A stretch of DNA of 64,000 nt. It comes from Lamellibrachia satsuma. Taxonomy: Eukaryota; Annelida; Polychaeta; Sabellida; Siboglinidae. Of this stretch, positions 27,101-39,665 are shown one piece after another. The stretch is taken from positions 12,559,500 through 12,623,499 of the forward strand of contig BSQZ01000001.1 in the NCBI GenBank assembly GCA_033239005.1, in the 5' to 3' direction. A program made the translations under genes and the position numbers. The first letter of the stretch is position 1. Each line of letters begins with the position of its first letter. Under the pieces are notes generated by a model, which did not search any database, had not been told where the DNA came from, and saw only the letters and a program-made list of their open reading frames with translations.

Positions 27101-30100
27101 CAAGCATCTTTTTGTCACAATTTTTTTTAACCTCAAATAGTCATGTTTAAAATTATTCGTGAACATGTTCTCACGTTTATCCCACACCATCTTTTGTTCC
27201 CAGTACTAAGCGTAACCTGGGCAAACGCTTTCTCTGTAGCTGTGCCCAAAATCTGGAACAACCTCCCCATCACTTAAAAATCTCAAGATGTATAAAATGA
27301 ATCTTTAAAAAAATGCATATGCACCCTAAATTCTCGGCAGCCTCTAATGTTGGCTCCCACATGCCCCTGTTCGTGATATCATATATCATATTTAACGATT
27401 CTTTTTTGCTGCACTTCTGAGCTCGATTGCCTGAGGATTTAGGTTCTATAGAAGCTCTATTATTATTGTTATCATTCTTCATGGATACACTGCTATCAGA
27501 GAGTAATAATTTACCATCCTGCAGTGTGTAACGTCATCTCTCAAGGTGGGGTGAGCTAAAACCTTTTTATGCAATCAACAACACAACACAGATATAGAGA
27601 TATGAAAAGGCCAAATGAATGACGTTTATTGTGGGGATTAAGGGTAAGCCCACTTTTCAAAGAAATGTAAAACAAAGAAATGTGGGCTCCACAACCCAAC
27701 GCCAGGCTGACTACGCCCCATGCGAGCCTCCTGGACGTCGGGTTCAATAGAACCCACATTTCACCACAAAGCAGTAGCAGTATTCCTAGAACAAATAAAA
27801 GAAACAATGGCATTACTATTGTTATGGAACACCCTTAAACCAAATAGCATAATGCCCTACATGCTATCACGCAGTCTATGAATACAACTACCTGCTTAAA
27901 AATACACTAGCTCTAACTGGAATAACTACAAAGGTGGGGCCAATTCGCTACACGAACAGTTCTAAAATCCAAGGTGGAAGGGAAGCGAGCTGCGTCCCAG
28001 CGTTAAAATCCATGAACACTTCTGGGAAAGCCAAAACTCCCATGTCCACTATCGCAATCAAAAAATGGGAAAGCTTTGAGACATGAACACCCCACTTCCA
28101 CCAAAGATGTACAATTGCTGCTAACAAGTAAACATACCACAGGGAGAAAGATGGGGAGGAGGGTGGGACAAATTTTCAAAGCGCATCCACTCCGTATGCT
28201 TTCACAAAACGAAGTGGCTAGTCCAAGTTTGAAATCTGTAGCGTCGCGCAGCTGGTGCGCGCTGATTGGTTCAAAATATGGAGGCAGCAAAGTGGGTCAC
28301 AGAGCGCGTCACCCAGCTCTGCTGGATTAGCATAATAGAATAAATTAGCAATGGACCAATCATTAATTGTATGTGGTGTTGCTCGCATAAAAACCTATAT
28401 GCAACATTGGCTGTGCCAATGTTGCATACTCCCATTTATGCAATCAACAACACAACACAGATATAGAGATATGAAAAGGCCAAATGAATGACGTTTATTG
28501 TGGGGATTAAGGGTAAGCCCACTTTTCAAAGAAATGTAAAACAAAGAAATGTGGGCTCCACAACCCAACGCCAGGCTGACTACGCCCCATGCGAGCCTCC
28601 TGGACGTCGGATTCAATAGAGCCCACATTTCACCACAAAGCAGTAGCAGTATTCCTAGAACAAATAAAAGAAACAATGGCATTACTATTGTTATGGAACA
28701 CCCTTAAACCAAATAGCATAATGCCCTACATGCTATCACGCAGTCTATGAATACAACTACCTGCTTAAAAATACACTAGCTCTAACTGGAATAACTACAA
28801 AGGTGGGGCCAATTCGCCACCGGTCACCGACCATGTGACCACCCCACCAACCCTAAGAGCTAAAACCTTTGTATGTTTAATAAAATCAAGGATACAATGA
28901 CTTGACATGGCTGGGCTCTCTGGAATACTTCTACGGTAGAGGCCGTGACTGCTTCCTGGGTGACCGCATCCCACATTAGGATAGAGCATACATTATTATT
29001 CAAATCCCTGGGCATCAGATTTTTTTGCAGTAATTGTCTGATTTTTTACCTAATAGTCATAAAAATGTATTCACGGTAAACTTTGTAAAAATTAATACAC
29101 ATCTAATCTTCCAAAAGGGTCAGGAGTAAAAATTATGAATGTACTAGTTGTTGTTTATTGTAAAATCAAATTATATAGTATAAATAATATATTGACCACC
29201 AACATTTGTTTTTAATTAACCAATTTTTTAAATATAATTTGACTGTTTTCTGTACATGGATGTTGACAATGCCATTCAGCAGTTGCAGTTTACTTGTGTC
29301 ATGAATCTGTCATTTGTAAATTATGTTACCAATCTGCTTTTGTAATTTGTATTAAAGGTTTGTTGTGTCTCTCACAGAAACATCTTGATGCGTACATCGC
29401 TGAATGCTACGATGCCATCGCCACCTTCCTGTGCATTCACATCGTCCACAGATACCGTATCCTGATGCACAAACGATCAGTCCCAGCCCTTGATAGGTAT
29501 GTCTTATCTTCTCATTCTCTCTTGCTCCCTTATGGGGTGGGGGCCATGTCACTGTTCTGCTGACTGCTCAGCTCTCTTAACGAGTTGTATCCATCCATCG
29601 CCATTCTCTCCCACCCTCGGCTGTTCACCCCTGCCCTTTCAAGGTTAACACTATCCCTCCATCTTAATGTCAGTCTTCCTCTTCTCCTTCTGCCACCCTC
29701 TTCTGTTTTCCCTGCTCTCTTTGTCAATCTCTCCTCAGTCATTCTTTGTATGTTTTCTTGCACATCACAGCTTGATGTGTCATATCATTGCACTATGATG
29801 ATAATAATAATAATAATGTGTGGTTTTATATAGGACCAGTATCCATTTAGACAAGGTGCTCATCTCGCTTAAGCTGTTAATGATTAGAGCAAGTTTTTTG
29901 GCATCAGCTAATGCAGCTAATGTATGGCTTTTTGTAGATTGAGACCATTTGCTCTATGAATCCACAACAGGTTTTTTCCATTTCCCTCTGTGGGATCTTT
30001 TACTTACCCTGGCATGCACTGTAAGACTCCAGGTTGAAGGGACCAACAGCTTTTAGTGTCTCATCCGAAATACACAGGCAAAGTGGGGTGAATTAAATTT

Positions 30101-33100
30101 CTTGTCTTTGATGTATGGAGCTGTTTGTCTTTGGTGTACAAAGCTGTTGGCCTTTGGTGTACAAAGCTGTTGGTCTTTGGTGTACAAAGCTGTTGGTCTT
30201 TGGTGTACAAACGAAGCTGTTGGTCTTTGGTGTACGAAGCTGTTGGTTTTTGGTGTACGAAGCTGTTGGTCTTTGGTGTACGAAGCTATTGGTCTTTGGT
30301 GTATAAAACTGTTCTGCTGTTTGGAGAAGCGTATCTTTGTTGCTGTTTGTCAATGATGTATGGAGCTGTTTGTCAATGATGTATGGAGCTGTTTGTCAAT
30401 GATGTATGGAGCTGTTTGTCAATGATGTATGGAGCTGTTTGTCAATGATGTATGGAGCTGTTTGTTAATGATGTATGGAGCTGTTTGTCAATGATGTATG
30501 GAGCTGTTTGTCAATGATGTATGGAGCTGTTTGTCAATGATGTATGGAGCTGTTTGTCTTTTCATGTACACAGCTGCTTGTCTTCGATGCATGGAACTGT
30601 TTGTCTGCTGCAGGTACTGGGACTCCCTGCTGGACATGCTCTTCCCCCGGTTTGAGTACATCCTTCTCTTGAACATCCGCAGCATCAAGGACTGTGATCC
30701 AAAGCGCCTCGGACATATAGATGTCCGACCACACTACGTATGTGATGTAGCCTGGGGCTCCGACCCTGTCACGTTTTGACTGAAATTATGCACATAATAG
30801 TAGAACTCTTCTGTTTGTTTGGTGGAGATAGAATTATAATTGTTTTCTGTCTCCATAGTCCAGGATGCACATGTTTAGAAAATGTGTGTACAACTTAACT
30901 GTGCAATGTATTAAGACATCTTTATGAAGTGCAGCAATACAGAAATGAAAAGGCATAAACATTAGAATTGATTCAAAATGATGAAAGCAAACCGATTAAC
31001 GACATACCAATCACCCACACTCAACTTTGCACGGTCAAGTTTGATTGATCAATCAAAATACGATCCTAACTGGACTTAATATTTAAGATGTTTTATGGTT
31101 TGTTAGGCAGCTAGATTGACTGTTATTTATGGGGAAAAGTGTGGGCCAAGGAGCAGTTCAATTACTTACTCGCTCCCTGTACCATCAGTACCCTCGTTTA
31201 CTTTTCTCAGGTGTTATCCAGCATCACACCTGCTTTAGTGTTCTTGTTGATGGCATTCTAAAGACATGGTCCAAATATCTCCATCTTTTTGTATTGTTGA
31301 CTTTGTTAGTGTCTCTTCTTTTTTGTTGATTGTTTTCCACGTTTCTGAGCAACAGAAAAGCAGGGATGCAACATTGCTGTTGAAAATTTTTATTTTGCGT
31401 TTGTATTTAAACCATTTGATCTCCAAATTTAGGTGAGTTTTTTAAATGCTCCCCATGGTTTTCTAAGCCTATTCTGTATGTCTATAGACATATTCATTTA
31501 ATACTGAGGGAATCAGTGAGCATGCAGTAGAACTGAGCAGTCATGGCTTCATCGATCCTTTTGCTTGCCAGATTACACGGAGGTATGCCGAGTTCTCGGC
31601 CGCCATTGTTGGTCTGAATGAAAGTTTCCCAAGCGAAGGCGTCAACCGACTGATGGCTCAGCTCCAGGCAGAAGTTGACAACTTTGTGCTGCGTATGGCA
31701 GCCGAGTTCCCCGGACGCAAGGAGCAGCTTATCTTCCTCATCAACAACTACGACATGATGCTGAATGTACTCATTGTGAGTGTTGTCTTCAACAGCTCAC
31801 TGTCATACACACCTCTAGTAACCATACTTTCCCTCCTTGACTGGCTCACTGTCATACACACCTCTAATAACCATACTTTCCCTCCTTGACTGGCTCACTG
31901 TCATACACACCTCTGATAACCGTACTTTCCCTCCTTGACTGGCTCACTGTCATACACACCTCTGATAACCATACTTTCCCTCCTTGATTGGCTCACTGTC
32001 ATACACACCTCTAATAACCATACTTTCCCTCCTTGACTGGCTCACTGTCATACACACCTCTGATAACCATACTTTCCCTCCTTGATTGGCTCACTGTCAT
32101 GCACACCTCTGATAACCATACTTTCCCTCCTTAGCTGGCTCACTGTCATACACACCTCTGATAACCATACTTTCCCTCCTTGACTAGCTCACTGTCATAC
32201 ACATCTCTTATAACCATGCTTTCCCTCCTTGGTTGGCTCACTGTCATACACACCTCTGATAACCATACTTTCCCTCCTTGACTGGCTCACTGTCATACAC
32301 ACCTCTGATAACCATACTTTCCCTCCTTGATTGGCTCACTGTCATACACACCTCTAATAACCATACTTTCCCTCCTTGACTGGCTCACTGTCATACACAC
32401 CTCTGATAACCATACTTTCCCTCCTTGATTGGCTCACTGTCATGCACACCTCTGATAACCATACTTTCCCTACTTAGCTGGCTCACTGTCATACACACCT
32501 CTGATAACCATACTTTCCTCCTTGATTGGCTCACTGTCATACACACCTCTGATAACCATACTTTCCCTCCTTGACTGGCTCACTGTCATACACACCTCTG
32601 ATAACCATACTTTCCCTCCTTGATTGGCTCACTGTCATACCCTACACCTCTAATAACCATACTTTCCCTCCTTGACTGGCTCACTGTCATACACACCTCT
32701 GATAACCATACTTTCCCTCCTTGATTGGCTCACTGTCATGCACACCTCTGATAACCATACTTTCCCTCCTTAGCTGGCTCACTGTCATACACACCTCTGA
32801 TAACCATACTTTCCCTCCTTGATTGGCTCACTGTCATACACACCTCTAATAACCATACTTTCCCTCCTTGATTGGCTCACTGTCATGCACACCTCTGATA
32901 ACCATACTTTCCCTCCTTAGCTGGCTCACTGTCATACACACCTCTGATAACCATACTTTCCCTCCTTAGCTGGCTCACTGTCATACACACCTCTGATAAC
33001 CATACTTTCCCTCCTTGATTGGCTCACTGTCATACACACCTCTGATAACCATACTTTCCCTCCTTAGCTGGCTCACTGTCATACACACCTCTGATAACCA

Positions 33101-36100
33101 TACTTTCCCTCCTTGATTGGCTCACTGTCATGCACACCTCTGATAACCATACTTTCCCTCCTTAGCTGGCTCACTGTCATACACACCTCTGATAACCATA
33201 CTTTCCCTCCTTGATTGGCTCACTGTCATACACACCTCTAATAACCATACTTTCCATCCTTGATTGGCTCACTGTCATGCACACCTCTGATAACCATACT
33301 TTCCCTCCTTAGCTGGCTCACTGTCATACACACCTCTGATAACCATACTTTCCCTCCTTGATTGGCTCACTGTCATGCACACCTCTGATAACCATACTTT
33401 CCCTCCTTGATTGGCTCACTGTCATACACACCTCTGATAACCATACTTTCCCTCCTTGATTGGCTCACTGTCATACACACCTCTAATAACCATACTTTCC
33501 CTCCTTGATTGGCTCACTGTCATGCACACCTCTGATAACTATACTTTCCCTCCTTGATTGGCTCACTGTCATACACACCTCTAATAACCATACTTTCCCT
33601 CCTTGATTGGCTCACTGTCATACACACCTCTGATAACCATACTTTCCCTCCTTAGCTGGCTCACTGTCATACACACCTCTGATAACCATACTTTCCCTCC
33701 TTGATTGGCTCACTGTCATGCACACCTCTGATAACCATACTTTCCCTCCTTAGCTGGCTCACTGTCATACACACCTCTGATAACCATACTTTCCCTCCTT
33801 GATTGGCTCACTGTCATACACACCTCTGATAACCATACTTTCCCTCCTTGACAAGCTCACTGCCATACACACCTCTAATAACCATACTTTCCCTCCTTAG
33901 CTGGCTCACTGTCATACACACCTCTAATAACCATACTTTCCCTCCTTGACAAGCTCACTGCCATACACACCTCTAATAACCATACTTTCCCTCCTTAGCT
34001 GGCTCACTGTCATACACACCTCTAATAACCATACTTTCCCTCCTTGACAAGCTCACTGTCATACACACCTCTAATAACCATACTTTCCCTCCTTGGTTGG
34101 CTCACTGTCATACACACCTCTAATAACCGTACTTTCCCTCCTTGGCTGGCTCACTGTCATACACACCTCTAATAACCATACTTTCCCTCCTTGGCTGGCT
34201 CACTGTCATACACACCTCTGATAATCGTGCTTTCCTTCCTTGGCTGGCTCACTGACATACACACCTCTAATAACCGTACTTTCTCTCCTTGGCTGGCTCA
34301 CTGTTATACACATTTCTGATAACCGTGCTTTCCCTCCTTGGCTGGCTCACTGTCATACACACCTCTGATAACCGTGCTTTCCCTCCTTGGCTGGCTCACT
34401 GATAACCGTACTTTCCCTCCTTGGCTGGCTCACTGTCATACACACCTCTGATAACCATGCTTTCCCACCTTGACTGGCTCACTGTCATACACACCTCTAA
34501 TAACCGTGCTTTCCTTCCTTGGCTGGCTCACTGTTATACACACCTCTGATAACCGTGCTTTCCTTCCTTGGCTAGCTCACTGTCATACACACCTCTAATA
34601 ACCGTGCTTTCCTTCCTTGACTGGCTCACTGTCATACACACCTCTAATAACCGTGCTTTCCTTCCTTGGCTAGCTCACTGTCATACACACCTCTGATAAC
34701 CATGCTTTCCTTCCTTGGCTAGCTCACTGTCATACACACCTCTGATAACCATGCTTTCCCACCTTGGCTAGCTCACTGTCATACACACCTCTGATAACCA
34801 TGCTTTCCTTCCTTGGCTAGCTCACTGTCATACACACCTCTGATAACCTTGCTTTCCCTCCTTGGCTAGCTCACTGTCATACACACCTCTGATAACCGTG
34901 CTTTCCCTCCTTGGCTAGCTCACTGTCATACACACCTCTGATAACCGTGCTTTCCCTCCTTGGCTGGCTCACTGTCATACACATCTCTGATAACCGTGCT
35001 TTCCCTCCTTGGCTGGCTCACTGTCATACACATCTCTGATAACCGTGCTTTCCCTCCTTGGCTGGCTCACTGTCATACACATCTCTGATAACCGTGCTTT
35101 CCCTCCTTGGCTGGCTCACTGTCATACACACCTCTGATAACCTTGCTTTCCTTCCTTGGCTAGCTCACTGTCATACACACCTCTGATAACCATGCTTTCC
35201 TTCCTTGGCTAGCTCACTGTCATACACACCTCTGATAACCTTGCTTTCCTTCCTTGGCTAGCTCACTGTCATACACATCTCTGATAACCATGCTTTCCTT
35301 CCTTGGCTGGCTCACTGTCATACACACCTCTGATAACCTTGCTTTCCTTCCTTGGCTAGCTCACTGTCATACACACCTCTGATAACCATGCTTTCCTTCC
35401 TTGGCTAGCTCACTGTCATACACACCTCTGATAACCTTGCTTTCCTTCCTTGGCTAGCTCACCGTCATACACATCTCTGATAACCATGCTTTCCCTCCTT
35501 GACTGGCTCACTGTCATGCACACCTCTGATAACCATGCTTTCCTTCCTTGGCTAGCTCACTGTCATGCACACCTCTGATAACCATACTTTCCCACCTTGG
35601 CTAGCTCACTGTCATACACACCTCTGATAACCATGCTTTCCCACCTTGGCTAGCTCACTGTCATACACACCTCTGATAACCGTGCTTTCCCTCCTTGGCT
35701 AGCTCACTGTCATACACACCATTGATAACCTTGCTTTCATTCAAAATGTTGATGCAGTGTACGTATGTATGTATGTGTATGCATGTACACACACATGCAT
35801 GCACGCACGCACACACACACCACACGCACACACATACACACCACATGCACACACACACCACACGCACGCATGCACACACACAATTATAATGTATATCATC
35901 AACTGCATGATTATATTACATGTAACTGGACCAAGTATAGTTAGATACTCGCATAATTGTTGTGTTACGTTTATTGTATTACATTGTAAAATTCATACTG
36001 TATGCCAAAGTTACATGACATCAAATGGACTCTCAAAAGTTCATGCTTGTCTCAGTTAACTCTTTATTTCTATCATACACTAAGAAAATTTGAATTGTAT

Positions 36101-39100
36101 TTCAGCTTGTTTATTAATAGTTATACATAATTTATCTATACCATTCAGGGCATCCAGTTGCTAGTTAGTACTGGCGTCCTGGCATAAATCATTGTCATCT
36201 GGTAATTGTCATGGTAAATAAAATCTATTGTAATAGACAATGTTCACACCACGTGCGAAACCTATCAGCTAAGAATAAAACTACGGTTGCGGGTCTTGTT
36301 TGTGATGACATTGCGATATGTTTATGATGTTGTTGCAATAAGTTTGTGATGTCGTTGCAACGCGTGAAACTGGTAGAATTCAAAATTGGTCATATAAATA
36401 TGTTATACTTTAAAATTATAATTTCCGAAAGGGGTTGTTTTACTTAGGTAACTGCATATGTAATCAGTTATATTATCTGCCGTCATGTAGTAAAATTTTT
36501 TAAACATGTATAACACCTGTTGGCTAAGAAACCACAGTTGCTGGTCGTCAAAAAATCTAGTGCTGATGCGCATGCGTTACGAATATCATCTATTAAATTC
36601 ATGTGCAGGAGAGGACGACAGATGACTCTAAGGAGTCTGAGAGTCTGAAGCAGCTGTTAACGGCTCGCATGCAGGAGTTTATTGAGGAGATGCTCATCCC
36701 GCACTTTGGGGGCATGATGACCTTCGTCAAGGACTGCGAGGCGGACTTCGACAAAGGCAACATTGAAGCCCTGAAGAGTCAGGAAAGTAGGTCTGAGGCA
36801 CAGTCGGGTTATTGTGGATGTCCAATTTAATTATATATTTATACATATTTTATAACTGTTGATATCTAATTAAGGAATTCTCTTTATTTTACTATGTATT
36901 TTAGCGCTGATCTATTTTAAGTATATGTTGCTATATAAATGTATGCATTATAATTATAATTTAATGTGAATTTGTGATTGCAATCATGGTTAAGTGTAAT
37001 TAGTTACAGTGTAAACTGAAGCTTATTTAAAGGTCAACTATTTTATGTTCAGCAATCATTGTGATGTTGCGCTCTTGCTACCTTTCAAATAACCAAAGAT
37101 CATTATATCTTACTTGGTTTTTGCCAGTTTGGCAGATGCAAACATGACAATTTTGGTGGAAGGCTTCTGATTTAACTGTTAAACTCCTGACTCTGTTAAA
37201 AATCTCCTAATAATGATGCCTTTTCACCAAACCAAATGGTATAACGGCTAAGAAGAAAGCAGCCATAGTCTTCCTAAGCTGTGGACATTGCAATAAATGT
37301 AACTTCATAACTACATCAAAGATATCATTGACCGGAAGTACAACAGGACTACGACCTGAGAACATCAATAAGCAACCCCACTTCCATGTCACCTGTTATG
37401 TTGGGCAACCCTTATGCCCTTATGTATTAGTGGAGACTTATGGGGCATGGTGGCATTGGGCTTAGAACATCAGGCTCTCAATTGAGAGAATCCTGTCTCG
37501 AAACATTCTGTTGCTGTTTTGTAACTGGGGCAGTTCTGTTCACTCCACGTTGCCCTGGTTCACTGAACTGTATACATGAGTACCTGGCTACAGACAGAGG
37601 TGGATGTGTGAATGAATAGTCTTCATGAGTACCTGGCTACAGACAGAGGTGGATGTGTGAATGAATAGTCTTCATGAGTACCTGGCTACAGACAGAGGTG
37701 GATGTGTGAATGAATAGTCTTCATGAGTACCTGGCTACAGACAGGTGGATGTGTGAATGAATAGTCTTCATGAGTAGCTTGCTACAGACAGAGGTGGATG
37801 TGTGAATGAATAGTCATCATGAGTAGCTGGCTACAGACAGAGGTGGATGTGTAAATGAATAGTCTTCATGCAGTAATTGATGAAAGCTTCCCAGGGAAGT
37901 CAAATTTGAGAGAATCCTGGTTTGAAACTTTTTTGTTGCCGTTTTGAAACTTGGGCAATGTTTTTCACTCAACGTTGCCTCAATTTCAACTGTATAAATG
38001 ATTACCTTTATAAGTACCAGGCAGTAGTACAAATGAGCAAATCTGTCAGATCATTGTGCTGTCCAGGGACTGGATATCACACAATATAGGAACATATCTT
38101 TACAGTTTACATATGTATACTTTCAGGGCGGGTCACGCAGCTAGTTCGGGGCTTCAACAGTGAGTGGAAAAAAGCCATTGAACTCATCAATCAGGATGTG
38201 ATGACATCGTTCACCAACTTCAAGAATGGCACCCAGATTCTGCAGGTAAGTAGCAGACTTGTTGAGTCGAGTCGTAGCGGCTGACTCCAGTCACATTCCA
38301 GTTGCCCATTTTCATGACTTACGAATTGACTTGGAATTCAGAGAGATGACCTGAGACTTGACGTAACTTGCCAACACGTATGGTGGCTCGAAGCATACTG
38401 AATTGAATACAGTAATTATGAAGTACTTATTATGATTGGCTAATCCTGCGGCGGGGCAGCATCTGTCTAAATTTCCCACTAAAAATTCATTGACATGAAA
38501 CATGCCTTGCTAGTTTGTGACATTCCTTATGTTGTGGCATGGAATAAACTTCAAACAAATGTGGAAGTCAAACGTTGACTGTTCTGTCAAGGTCAGTTTT
38601 GGTCAATGCTAAATGTTTTATAGTTTGGTCAGCTTGTGATTTCTTCGGAGATTGAGATTATTTGTCATTGTCAGCTTTAGATCAACCATTGAAGATTTGA
38701 CTCATTTATGGTTTTGAAAAATGGACTGTCTCACAAAAGCGCGTAGAGGAGATCATACTGCTGCACCCAGTGTCTGGGGCAAGTTCTAAATGTTAGGTGT
38801 GAATGTCCTGGTCATGTTTGGACCAATGCAGGTGCTAATGACAAACCTGAAAGCATTTAGGGAACGTCCTCTAGTTCCTTCGTTCATTCCATATGTGTGT
38901 GTACCAAGATACCTAACCACCACAGGACTCCCATCAAAGCTTCACATACCACAATCCAGGACCAACATTCAACTAAACTCATACGTCTGCCTTACAGCTC
39001 TGGAACACTATTCCATCTGATGCACAAGTTCCTGCCTCCCTTGATGTTTCCAACCGCAAACTGGGAAGCTAAAAAAAGACCCTGTAATTGTAAACTAGGC

Positions 39101-39618
39101 CATAATATTATGATCTGTTTTTAAATTAGTTTACCTTTTTGTTTTGTTTTTAGCACATCACATGTGAATTTTATGTTTTAATGAGAACATGTTATATAGA
39201 GCGCGAAACATTCACACCAGGTTCTCATATCACGTGTGCAGCCAATTCTGTGGGATATTACACAAAAATTGGGTCCTGCACAATGACCCTGAAGAAGAAG
39301 AGAAGTTAGTGAGTGCACTAGGTTAGGTGAATTATTTGGGGGCAATTTGAGGTAGATAGGTACACTTAGATACCACAAAATGCAATATTCTGGTGTCTTG
39401 GAAACCATCTTGGGTTTTGGTCCATTACATATGAAAATGGAAACTGCTGCAGTTTTTTAGATGTGATTAAACCTTTAATTGTGAAGAGATTCATCAAACT
39501 GAACTAGTTATTGTAATATATTGTTTTTCACAGTCAGTTTTACTTTTTTCGTTGTAACATGTCTTTATCTAATAATGATAAAATCTGATATCTATATAGC
39601 ACTATAATATTATAATAT

Positions 39619-39665
<47 letters not shown>

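Larger units (their letters stand above)
27038..29377. other. VPS52 intron 12
   Basis: Holds a LINE tail (27180-27480) and the composite retroposon (27572-28856). Positions 28880-29377 are AT-rich with nothing recognised. Confidence 0.6.

Noticed and set aside
27572..28823. LTR mini-retrotransposon (two direct 390-bp repeats)
   Set aside because: The target duplication is 19 bp rather than 4-6 bp, and a lone body with its own 23-bp duplication exists at 13956; a dimeric SINE-like retroposon fits better.
31789..35737. CRISPR-like regular direct repeats
   Set aside because: Units are contiguous with no unique spacers, in a eukaryotic intron; this is a minisatellite.
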